Assembly (NCBI RefSeq): GCF_030817195.1
Contig: NZ_JAUSYZ010000001.1
Span: 2,604,001 to 2,668,000, forward strand
Source of the DNA: Arthrobacter globiformis
Lineage (GTDB): Bacteria; Actinomycetota; Actinomycetes; Actinomycetales; Micrococcaceae
Direction: 5' to 3'
DNA: 64,000 nucleotides
The position numbers and the translations under genes are program-made. The first letter of the stretch is position 1. Every line of letters starts with the position of its first letter. The notes below the pieces were generated by a model. It made no database searches and had not been told where the DNA came from. It saw nothing but the letters and a program-made list of their open reading frames with translations. Positions 8,181 to 16,222 of this stretch are shown here, piece by piece.

Positions 8181-9264
8181 TCAACCGATTGTTCGGCTAG
8201 ACGGCGCACCTCGGTTGTAGTCGGCGGTAACCACCTGCGTAAGACCGTCTAGCCGAATACCCCCGCCATAGGGCAAGATCCACTGAGGACGAGTGTGCCC
8301 GAAAGGGACCCCGAGGCAGACGACGGCATCATCGTTGTAGCGCGCAATCTCACCAATTACTGCCTCGTAATGACTCGTCCGGAGCTGTTCGCGATCGTGC
8401 GGAGGCGGCACAACCCCATGGTTGCTCACTGGAGGTCGCGCGACTATGACTCCGTCAACAGCAGCGAGGACACCCCTTTCCCCGAGACCTCGTACCCACC
8501 TCCTGATCTGCACTGCCGGGGGAATCTCTTCGCTTTGCTTCGAGAAGGAGGATTTTGCCCTGAAGGCGCTCGAGCGGCGGCAGCCGGTTCGCAAGCGCAA
8601 GCTGGTCTATGATCTCGAAGCACCCGCCCCAAGTGCCGCCTTCTGCTATACGCCTTGGTCCCGCCCACAGCCAAGGCTCACTGCGCTCACGCGAACCGAA
8701 ATCCGTCAGAGCGCTGGGCGAACGCCAGTCCGGTCCAAAATCTTCTGACTCACCTGGGTCGAAAATATTCAGACGGGTATCTTCGAAGAGGGCAGCGCGT
8801 AGTGAGGTCAGGTGAACCTCGTCCATATGGGGGCCCGGCCCGATGTGCACTTGAGTTGACCCGCCGTAATATCCTGGGATGCTCAGAGACCATAACCAGT
8901 TGAGAATATTGGTGTTGTCGCTATAGCCGAAGAATGGCTTCGGGTCCGAGAGGGCGAGTTCAGCATTGAGGTGAGCCACGACAGTAATCTGGTCGTCGCC
9001 GCCCACGGTTGTGAAGATGGCTCGGATGCTGGGGTCAGCGAACGCAGCGTTTACGTCGGCGGCGCGTTCTTCAGCCGAAGCTCCCAGGGTGCGGGTCGTC
9101 GCATACTCCACGGGCACGAGTCCCGTCACGGAGAAGAGCCGCTGCATGGCCCGCTCGTGAATCGCCGGCGCGAACCCGGGCGCTGCAAATGACGGGGACA
9201 GAACAGCCACTCGATCACCCGGCGCAAGCTTAGGAAGGGGCACGAAGGCCGCGGACTGTGGCAC
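8181..9264 (-). pseudogene. S66 (LD-carboxypeptidase/MccF-like) peptidase with a frameshift
   Basis: Two overlapping frames together encode one S66 protein of about 350 aa. The first (from 9264) has KLAPGDRVAVLSPS, TTVGGDDQ, the nucleophile turn FGYSDNT, YGGSTQ and GGTWGGCFEI, and runs to KILLLEAKR. The second continues SEEIPPAVQIRRW, ALDGV-like residues, VVCLGVPFGHTRPQW with the catalytic His, and ends at 8181. The join is near 8545-8552, where GAAGCAAAGCG has one base too many compared with a continuous reading. MccF members cleave peptide-nucleotide antibiotics and give immunity. It may be a true pseudogene or a one-base sequence error. Start ATG 9264. Confidence 0.8.
8192..8257. repeat. 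13-bp perfect inverted repeat at the S66 gene 3' end
   Basis: TTCGGCTAGACGG (8192-8204) and CCGTCTAGCCGAA (8245-8257) are exact reverse complements with a 40-base loop. They lie in the last coding part of the S66 frame. No U-tract follows either arm, so a simple terminator is unlikely. Confidence 0.7.
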
Positions 9265-9772
9265 TCACCGATTCAACCACCTCCAGGCCCGCTGAGGCAG
9301 CCACTGCCATCCGGAAGATACCGGCGGAGTTTGCCACGCCGGAGAGAAAGTGAGCCGCTCTTCTTGCCCAGACAGGCTGGCAGCAGACGGTTCGTCAGGC
9401 CGTGGTCAGGGGATTACTGGCCCGGCCGGATACAGCAGATGCGGGTCTGCCGCATTACACCCGATTACGGTGTCGTGAAGTTTGCCCGGTGTGGGACCGA
9501 TCAGTGTGTACTGCAGATTCACGGTCGCGAGTTCGGGCATGATCAATCCATCCACGTGACATACGCCGCTACCGTTCGCTGGCACGCCTAAACTGGGCGG
9601 AGTCAAACTTGAGGCACCCATGCGCCGTCACCAAGCTTTTGAACGCGGGGCTGGCATCACCTCGTGCACAGGCGTAGCGTCGTTTTGACAATCAAGGCAG
9701 CGATCGCCTGGTTCGACCGAACACAAGGGCATCGTCTGCTGAGCCCGTTGCAGTCAATCCTTGGAGGAGCCG
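9265..9772. other. Intergenic region before the glycosidase gene
   Basis: About 500 bases without a gene I can support. Short frames exist on both strands (9331-9591 plus, 9406-9621 minus) but resemble no family I know and have no clear ribosome site. The part near 9640-9772 should hold the promoter of the following gene. Confidence 0.4.
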
Positions 9773-11929
9773 ATGGCTGGATGGAATGCTGACACTGCTG
9801 CCGGGCCCCTCGGTTCCGCAACGATCACCTTGATAGAGGGGGCCTCCTTTTGCATCTCATCGGATAGCGGAGATCTCCAGCCTGAGTCCCCGCACGGGGT
9901 TTTCGTCGAAGATACACGTATCCTATCCCGCTGGAATCTGACGGTTAACGGCCAGCCGCTGGAGCCCTTGGCCGCCAAGACCAAGGAGCCTTACCGTGGT
10001 TTTTTCGTCGGCCGGGTACATCGCTCGGATGGATACGCAGACAGCCCGCTGATCGTTGAACGACTCCGTGAGGTAGGTGCCGGAATCCTCGAGCAGATCA
10101 CTGTCAGAAACTACTTAGCAACCCCTGCCGAGTGCATTGTTTCCTTTAAAGCTGAAGCGGACTTCGCGGACCTCTTCGAGGTGAAAGAAGCACGCATACA
10201 GCGGCGTTGGGATGAAATCCGCCAGATTGATGGCGACGCACTCACTATCCGGGCCGGCTGGCAGGACATCCGGAAGGGTGTGGCCATCCAAGCCCCGGGA
10301 GCAGACATTACGCCGGAGGCGCTCACGTACCGCGTGACCGTCCCGCCGCACGGCCATTGGACGGCGGTCCTGACCGTGATACCCAGCATCGAGGGGGCCG
10401 ATTGCGCGACTGCATTTGTCCACCGAGACGGGGACGGCTTGTCGCCCAGGGACCGGCGCCGGCAGGCGTGGGTGTCCAGTATCCCGGTCGTGCAGATGGG
10501 TAACCGCTCCATTGAGCGGACGCTGCGGCGCAGCTACGACGATTTGGGTGCGCTTCGCATCGAGGATCCTGACCACCCGGAACGGGTCGTGGTTGCTGCC
10601 GGCGCACCATGGTTCATGGCGCTGTTCGGGAGGGACTCGTTATGGGCTTCGATCATGGCGCTGCCTGTCGACCCATCCCTGGCTGTCGGTACTATCCAGA
10701 CGCTGGCTGACCGCCAGGGCAGCGTCGTGGATGAGATGAGCGAGGAGGAGCCGGGCAAGATCCTGCACGAAGTTCGGTTCGACGTGTCCAGCAGGTTGTC
10801 CTTGGGCGGCAAGTCCTCGTACTACGGGAGCGTCGACGCCACACCGTTGTTCGTGGCTTTGCTCGGGGAAGTCAGTCGCTGGGGATTCGCCGCGGATACC
10901 ATTGCGTCACTAATGCCCAACGTGGACCGGGCCATGGACTGGATCCAGGACTACGGGGACAAGGATGGGGACGGTTTCGTGGAGTACGAGCGTCTCAACG
11001 ACCGCGGGCTGATCAACCAGGGATGGAAGGACTCCTGGGACGGCATCAACTTTGCTGACGGCAGGCTGGCCGAGCCTCCGATCGCGCTGTGCGAGGTGCA
11101 GGCCTATGTCTATAGCGCGTACCTGGCGCGCTCCTGGATAGCCTATGATGCCGGTGACGCCGACTTGGCCGTGAAGTACCGAGACCGCGCTGCACGGCTG
11201 AAGAGTCAGTTCAATGAACAGTTTTGGCTGCCTGAGCACGGCTACTATGCCGTTGCCCTGGACGCCAGAAAGAGACCGGTTGATGCCTGTGCTTCCAACA
11301 TGGGTCATGGTCTGCTGTTCGGACTCATCGATGAGGACAAGGCCCCGCTCGTAGTGGAACGCCTGATGTCCCCTGAGATGTTCAGCGGATGGGGTGTCCG
11401 CACTCTGGCCAGCGACATGGGCGCCTACAACCCCGCCAGCTATCACAACGGGTCGGTGTGGCCGCATGACAATGCGATCATCGCGGCCGGTCTGCTTCGC
11501 TACGGCTTCGTAGCCGAGGCACAGCGGATCGCAACTGCCCTGCTTGAGGCGGCCGAATATTCGGATGGGCGACTGCCCGAACTGTTCTGCGGCTTTAGCC
11601 GGGAGCACTACGACGAACCCGTGCCGTACCCCACAGCCTGCTCGCCCCAGGCCTGGGCTGCCACCACCCCCATTATGCTTGTCAAGAGCCTGATGGGTTA
11701 CTACCCAGATGTCGCCCTCGGCGGCCTATGGATGGATCCCGTCCTCCCGGAATCCTACGGCGGTGTGCACATCACCAACGCTCCTATGGCAGGCGGCCGT
11801 ATCACCATAGACATCGCCGGATGCTCTGCGTCTGTCCGGGGGCTACCCGAAGGTATGGTGCTCCGGCAGGGTTCGCGCCCTTGGGCGCGGGACCTCGTGG
11901 AACGTGCTACAAGGCGCGGAAAGGCGTAG
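9773..11929 (+). CDS. Glycogen-debranching-type glycosidase (amylo-alpha-1,6-glucosidase family)
   Basis: The 718-aa protein has the two-part layout of bacterial glycogen debranching enzyme relatives. The N-terminal beta-rich domain (about 20-210) begins with SFCISSDSGDL and FVEDTRILSRW. The (alpha/alpha)6 catalytic domain (about 270-650) has ALFGRDSLWAS, QGWKDSWDGI and NGSVWPHDNAI, with acidic residues where this clan has its catalytic acids. The substrate is probably an alpha-glucan or a related glycoside. ATG 9773 is preferred over the in-frame TTG 9761 because GGAGGA lies just upstream of the ATG. It stands alone between unrelated genes. Confidence 0.85.
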   Translation: MAGWNADTAAGPLGSATITLIEGASFCISSDSGDLQPESPHGVFVEDTRILSRWNLTVNGQPLEPLAAKTKEPYRGFFVGRVHRSDGYADSPLIVERLREVGAGILEQITVRNYLATPAECIVSFKAEADFADLFEVKEARIQRRWDEIRQIDGDALTIRAGWQDIRKGVAIQAPGADITPEALTYRVTVPPHGHWTAVLTVIPSIEGADCATAFVHRDGDGLSPRDRRRQAWVSSIPVVQMGNRSIERTLRRSYDDLGALRIEDPDHPERVVVAAGAPWFMALFGRDSLWASIMALPVDPSLAVGTIQTLADRQGSVVDEMSEEEPGKILHEVRFDVSSRLSLGGKSSYYGSVDATPLFVALLGEVSRWGFAADTIASLMPNVDRAMDWIQDYGDKDGDGFVEYERLNDRGLINQGWKDSWDGINFADGRLAEPPIALCEVQAYVYSAYLARSWIAYDAGDADLAVKYRDRAARLKSQFNEQFWLPEHGYYAVALDARKRPVDACASNMGHGLLFGLIDEDKAPLVVERLMSPEMFSGWGVRTLASDMGAYNPASYHNGSVWPHDNAIIAAGLLRYGFVAEAQRIATALLEAAEYSDGRLPELFCGFSREHYDEPVPYPTACSPQAWAATTPIMLVKSLMGYYPDVALGGLWMDPVLPESYGGVHITNAPMAGGRITIDIAGCSASVRGLPEGMVLRQGSRPWARDLVERATRRGKA

Positions 11930-11944
11930 CAGGATCGATGCGGG

Positions 11945-12265
11945 GTGATTTCTCGTGAATCCGAAATTCACTGCGCCTTGTTTCGGCACGGCCACCCGGT
12001 CGCGTTGAAGTCCGGAGACATCAAGGAGTACTTACCAATTTGGTCTACGGAACGGATTGCGAAACAGCAGTGCAAGCCCGGTGACTGGCTGGTGGACGAC
12101 GACGGCGACACCAACACCGTCGACGCAGACGTCTTCGCCGCCACCAAGGAAGGCCGCACCAGCTACAACAGGGGCGACGTCGTCGTGTTTAACAACGAAA
12201 ACGGGACGGACGGCTACGCTATGACCGCCGAAAGATTCAATTCACGCTACGAACCGGACCAATGA
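11945..12265 (+). CDS. Small hypothetical protein with a PGDW-LVDDDG-type domain
   Basis: The 106-aa protein has a short core (KPGDWLVDDDGDTNTVDADVF followed by AATKEG) seen in many small actinobacterial proteins of unknown function that carry a 'PGDxLVxDxDG...VDAxVF' pattern. No signal peptide or membrane segment is visible. The GTG start at 11945 is uncertain and the upstream ribosome site is weak. It begins 16 bases after the glycosidase stop and could be co-transcribed. A hairpin follows at 12297-12329. Confidence 0.5.
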   Translation: MISRESEIHCALFRHGHPVALKSGDIKEYLPIWSTERIAKQQCKPGDWLVDDDGDTNTVDADVFAATKEGRTSYNRGDVVVFNNENGTDGYAMTAERFNSRYEPDQ

Positions 12266-12296
12266 GGCAGCGAGGCTGACTAGCGGGTCAGCACAA

Positions 12297-12329
12297 CAGC
12301 TGACGGAAACATGGGGGAGCCGTCAGCTG
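12297..12329. terminator. Hairpin between convergent genes
   Basis: CAGCTGACGG (12297-12306) and CCGTCAGCTG (12320-12329) form a perfect 10-bp stem with a 13-base loop. It sits between the plus-strand small gene and the end of the minus-strand ABC gene. U-tracts are poor on both sides, so it may be a bidirectional but weak terminator. Confidence 0.6.
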
Positions 12330-12334
12330 CAAAC

Positions 12335-14602
12335 TCATTTCCAGGCATTCCGGGTCACTGAGCGATGCAGTGCCCAGGCCGCCAGTGCGAGGAATGCCAA
12401 GGCTTGGATGCCCAGGAACCCTATGTCGATGAGCCACTGCTGGGCGGTTGGGTCATACAGCGGGTCGGCCTCGGGTACGGGCGGCTTCTGGAGGCCCGTG
12501 GTCGCAGCTGTCGCGGCGTAGCCAAAGCGTGCAGGCAGCAGCCACGACACTTGTTCCAAGCCGGCACGTCCGGCTATTGTAAACAGCCCACCGCACAGGA
12601 CAAGCTGCGCCATGATCAAGGCAACTAGTGCGGGCATGGTTTGTTCTGTCGACGTCGCAGCGGCAGAGACGACGAGGCCGGCTACGGTCATGGTGATGCC
12701 AACAGCCGCCACCGCTACCGCAACTTCGATGTGTCCGTTACCCAACACGAGGGCGTCGTCCGGACCGGGGAGTCCAAGAAGCGCGAGCACGGTGAAGACC
12801 GCGCACTGGCACGCGACCAGCACTCCGAGAACCAAGACTTTGCTGAGCAGGTATGCGCCAGGGGACAGGCCGACTGCCCGCTCTCGCCGGTAGATGGGCC
12901 GTTCTGCAACCAACTCCCGTACTGCGAGCGCCGTGCCCATGAGCGTGGCCCCGACGACGAGGACAATCAGCCGCTGCTGGATCTGGTTGAAATCGCCCTT
13001 GGCCTCGTTGACGGAGAGACCTGCCTGACCAGGAAAAGCATGTGCCATCAACGCCAGCAGCATCGGCATGCCAATGAGAAGAACGACGAAGAGCCGGTCC
13101 GCCGCAACGACGGCCGCGTTGCGGCGGGTCAGCGTCCACAGCTGGCGCAGAGGAGCCGCACGTGGCGGCGGGGGCGAGTCACCTGCCGGAAGCGAAACCG
13201 CTGCGGAAGTCGTACGCCCCAGGTAAGCGTCCCGGGCGGGCGAGCGCGCGTACCGGCCTGCCCACGTCTGGTCCTCCAACGACGCGAAGGCCGCGGGGTA
13301 GTTGTCCACGCCGAAGAATGGGAGCACCTCTGCAGGTGGTCCGAAAAACGCTACTCGTCCGCCTCGGGCAAGGACCAGCACGCGGTCGCACACGTCCAGG
13401 GCCAGGACGCTGTGGGTGACCACCAGCACGACGCGGCCGGCGTCGGCGAGTGAGCGCAGGCTGCCCATGACTTGCTTGTCGAGTCCGGGATCGAGCCCGG
13501 AGGTGGGTTCGTCCAGGAATAGCAGCTGGGGGGCGGTGAGCAACTCTAAAGCAATCGACGTCCGCTTGCGCTGCCCTCCGGACAGAGAGTCGATCCGCTG
13601 GTTCATTTGCTTTGTCAGGTCCACCTCTGCGACGACCTGGTCAACCCGCTCCTCCAGTTCCCTGGTGCTCGTGTCGGGTGGGAGGCGCAGTTGCGCCGCG
13701 AAATGCAGGGCGCGCCGGACCGTGAGCTGGCGGTGAAGGATGTCCTCCTGAGGCACGAGTCCCACCAGAAACCTGAGTTGTGCGTACTCCGCGTAGAGGT
13801 CGCGACCGTTCCAGGTCACGCGTCCTCGGGTTGCTGGTTGCAGGCCGGTCAGTGCACCCAGAAGGGTAGATTTTCCTGCACCCGACGGCCCGATGACCGC
13901 TACGAGTGTGCCGGCGGGCACGGTCACGGCCACGTCGTCCAGTAGGTGGTCGCCCGCTTTCGTCGTGACTTCCAAGTGGCGGGCGCTAAAGACCGGACGA
14001 TGGGCTGAGGGCGCCGCAATGTCGGCGCCGTTCCAGATAAGCGTGCTCGAGCCTACCCCGATGTGGTCACCGGTGTGGAGTTCGGCTTCGCCACGGAGCC
14101 GCTCCCCATTCAGGAAGGTGCCGTTGAAGCTGCCTTCGTCGCGGAGGACTGTTGATTCCTGGATCGCCACTGTGGCGTGGCGCCGCGACACCAGGGGGTC
14201 GTCCACAACAATGTCGGACGATCGCGACCGCCCTATGGTGAGTACACGCTGTTTTGTGGGCTGCCGCCCCGGTTCGGCACGGAGGAGCAGCTCCGGTCCA
14301 TCCAGCGCGCCAAGGCGCAGTCGCAGACCCTCTTGACGGAGCGGCACGGGCTGGTCCATGGCCTGCTCCCTCCCCACAATCCACGTGCCGTTTCGGCTGG
14401 TCTGATCGGCTACCCACCAACCGTCGTCGCTATGCCATATGCGCACGTGTCCGCGGCTTACACGTTCGTCATCGAGGCGTACATCGGCTTCAGGTCCTCT
14501 ACCCACTTCGATGGCCCGTGCAGGCGGGAAGCTCCAGTCATGCCCATTCAGGCGGATGTGCAGCGAAGCTCCGCTCATGGATGGAGTTGTGCGGTCAGTC
14601 AT
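12335..14602 (-). CDS. Double-FHA ABC exporter (Rv1747-like)
   Basis: The 755-aa protein joins two forkhead-associated domains to an ABC-2-type exporter. FHA1 (about 25-105) has GR34-35, SRGH and SRNGT; FHA2 (about 120-195) has GRS, SRRH and FNGT, so both keep phosphothreonine-binding residues. The ATPase (about 207-430) has Walker A GPSGAGKST, signature LSGGQRKRTS and Walker B LLFLDEPTSGLDP. Six hydrophobic segments fill about 500-750. In mycobacteria, Rv1747 has this layout, is encoded beside kinase PknF and is regulated by phosphorylation. Here the kinase gene ends 9 bases upstream on the same strand. The exported substrate cannot be read from sequence. Confidence 0.92.
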   Translation of the reverse strand: MTDRTTPSMSGASLHIRLNGHDWSFPPARAIEVGRGPEADVRLDDERVSRGHVRIWHSDDGWWVADQTSRNGTWIVGREQAMDQPVPLRQEGLRLRLGALDGPELLLRAEPGRQPTKQRVLTIGRSRSSDIVVDDPLVSRRHATVAIQESTVLRDEGSFNGTFLNGERLRGEAELHTGDHIGVGSSTLIWNGADIAAPSAHRPVFSARHLEVTTKAGDHLLDDVAVTVPAGTLVAVIGPSGAGKSTLLGALTGLQPATRGRVTWNGRDLYAEYAQLRFLVGLVPQEDILHRQLTVRRALHFAAQLRLPPDTSTRELEERVDQVVAEVDLTKQMNQRIDSLSGGQRKRTSIALELLTAPQLLFLDEPTSGLDPGLDKQVMGSLRSLADAGRVVLVVTHSVLALDVCDRVLVLARGGRVAFFGPPAEVLPFFGVDNYPAAFASLEDQTWAGRYARSPARDAYLGRTTSAAVSLPAGDSPPPPRAAPLRQLWTLTRRNAAVVAADRLFVVLLIGMPMLLALMAHAFPGQAGLSVNEAKGDFNQIQQRLIVLVVGATLMGTALAVRELVAERPIYRRERAVGLSPGAYLLSKVLVLGVLVACQCAVFTVLALLGLPGPDDALVLGNGHIEVAVAVAAVGITMTVAGLVVSAAATSTEQTMPALVALIMAQLVLCGGLFTIAGRAGLEQVSWLLPARFGYAATAATTGLQKPPVPEADPLYDPTAQQWLIDIGFLGIQALAFLALAAWALHRSVTRNAWK

Positions 14603-14611
14603 GGCATTGCC

Positions 14612-16219
14612 TCACCTTGTTCGACGCAGGGAATCGGCGACCTTGTCGAAGACCGCGCTGTTCTTCTCGAAGAGTGACGTCGGCGCGAAGAACACGAGGA
14701 GTTGGCGCGGATCCGTCTCCAAGATGCAGACGCGCACCTGCAGGGTAACGGAGGACGAGAGGGGAAGCGTCCCTTCCATGACCTGTGCTTTAACCTCCCC
14801 GATTTTGGCGGGACCACGGTCTGCCAAGCGGGGGTCCTTGCCGGGAAGAAGTGCCTCGGCGACGCTGACGCGGGTAGCTGGGGATTGGCCACTGACCACA
14901 GCGGCCTGGTGGTAGATGGTCAGCCCTACGACGCTGGCGGGGTCCTGGCCTGCGATGCGGGCGACAACTGCAGGGGCGTCCGGCTCGTCAGCGAATAGCG
15001 CAGTGACGTCTGCGGGAGACAGAACGCTGACCGTACTATCACCCCCCATTCGGCTGCGGGGTGTCCAGCTTCTGGGGACTTCGAGCGTGTATGGGATGTC
15101 ACTGGCGCGGAAGGTCACTCGCTCTTCAGCGGAGAGCAACTGTGGCAGTACCAGAGCAGCCGCGAGGATCAGGACGAGCACGGCCACCACGGATCCGAGC
15201 ATCCAGGCGCGGCCCCGCTTCAGTGCCAGTGCGCGGTGCCTCGACCCGGTTGTCGTTCGACTGCGAGGGGAGGCTTCTCCCGTGGCTCGGGCTGTGCCGT
15301 CGTAGTCTGTGTCCGGCAGGAAGCCGGCAGGACTGGCAAGGGCCTCGGGCGGCGGCTGCGTCGGCGGACTTGGAACGGGGTCCATCATGCCGATGAGGGC
15401 GCCGCATGAGGCAGGCCGGTCGTCTCGTTTTTTTGCCATGCCAGCTTGGACGGCGACCCCGATGAGGGAGGGGAGCTCCGGCCGTTCCGCGCAAAGGAAC
15501 GGCGGTTCCTCGGTCATGTGCGCCCACAGTTGGGCGGAGTCGTCGTCGTGCTCAAACGGTGGGTGGCCTGCTAGCAACGTGTATGCCACGCATGCCAAGG
15601 CGTAAACGTCTGCCCTGTTGTCAACGTCCTCGCCGCGTATCTGCTCGGGGGCGACGTAATCCAGCGTGCCAAGGAAGTGGCCCGCCGTCGTTACGCCCGT
15701 GGCAGAGGTAGCACGCTTTGTGAGCCCGAAGTCGGTTAGATAGACGTGCCGGTGGCCATAGGCGCGGTCGTCGGAAAGCAGGATATTGCCTGGTTTGATG
15801 TCCCGATGCACGAGCCCTGCCGCGTGTGCGGCGTCGAGGGCGGAAGCCGTGTCTGCGAGGATGCGCATAACTTCGGTCAGCGGAAGGGCGCCGCGGGTGT
15901 CCAGCTCCTCTTTGAGATCCGTGCCACGCACGTAGCGCATGGCAATGTATAGCAACCCGGACGATTCTCCGGCGCCGTAGATGGGAAGAATATTGGGGTG
16001 GTCTACGGAAGCTGCCAGCCTAGACTCGCGGACGAACCGTTGGCGGAACTTATCGTTTGCCGCGAGTTCTGGCGCTAGGAGCTTCAGGGCCACGGGGCGG
16101 CTGAGTTGGACGTCAAGTGCCCTGTACACAACACCCATGCCGCCGCGGGCGATCATTGACTCAATCCGGTAGCCAGCCAACTCCGTCCCTGGATCGAGGT
16201 AGTTGGGCGTCAAACCCAT
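14612..16219 (-). CDS. PknB-type transmembrane serine/threonine kinase
   Basis: The 535-aa protein has a complete Hanks-type kinase domain (about 17-280): glycine loop ARGGMGVVY, Lys46 in VALKLL, catalytic loop HRDIKPGN with Asp140, DFG at 163-165 and APE-like VAPEQ. A Pro/Thr/Arg-rich linker leads to one membrane segment near 343-365 and an extracellular domain of about 165 residues that is not PASTA; its RASDIPYTLEVPRSW start recalls PsbP/Mog1-like lipoprotein domains. The likely target is the FHA-exporter encoded 9 bases downstream. It starts 3 bases after the stop of the protease-like gene, indicating one operon. Confidence 0.92.
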   Translation of the reverse strand: MGLTPNYLDPGTELAGYRIESMIARGGMGVVYRALDVQLSRPVALKLLAPELAANDKFRQRFVRESRLAASVDHPNILPIYGAGESSGLLYIAMRYVRGTDLKEELDTRGALPLTEVMRILADTASALDAAHAAGLVHRDIKPGNILLSDDRAYGHRHVYLTDFGLTKRATSATGVTTAGHFLGTLDYVAPEQIRGEDVDNRADVYALACVAYTLLAGHPPFEHDDDSAQLWAHMTEEPPFLCAERPELPSLIGVAVQAGMAKKRDDRPASCGALIGMMDPVPSPPTQPPPEALASPAGFLPDTDYDGTARATGEASPRSRTTTGSRHRALALKRGRAWMLGSVVAVLVLILAAALVLPQLLSAEERVTFRASDIPYTLEVPRSWTPRSRMGGDSTVSVLSPADVTALFADEPDAPAVVARIAGQDPASVVGLTIYHQAAVVSGQSPATRVSVAEALLPGKDPRLADRGPAKIGEVKAQVMEGTLPLSSSVTLQVRVCILETDPRQLLVFFAPTSLFEKNSAVFDKVADSLRRTR

Positions 16220-16222
16220 GGC

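Noticed and set aside
9331..9621. Small genes on either strand in the gap before the glycosidase
   Set aside because: No ribosome site, no family resemblance, and both strands are equally open.
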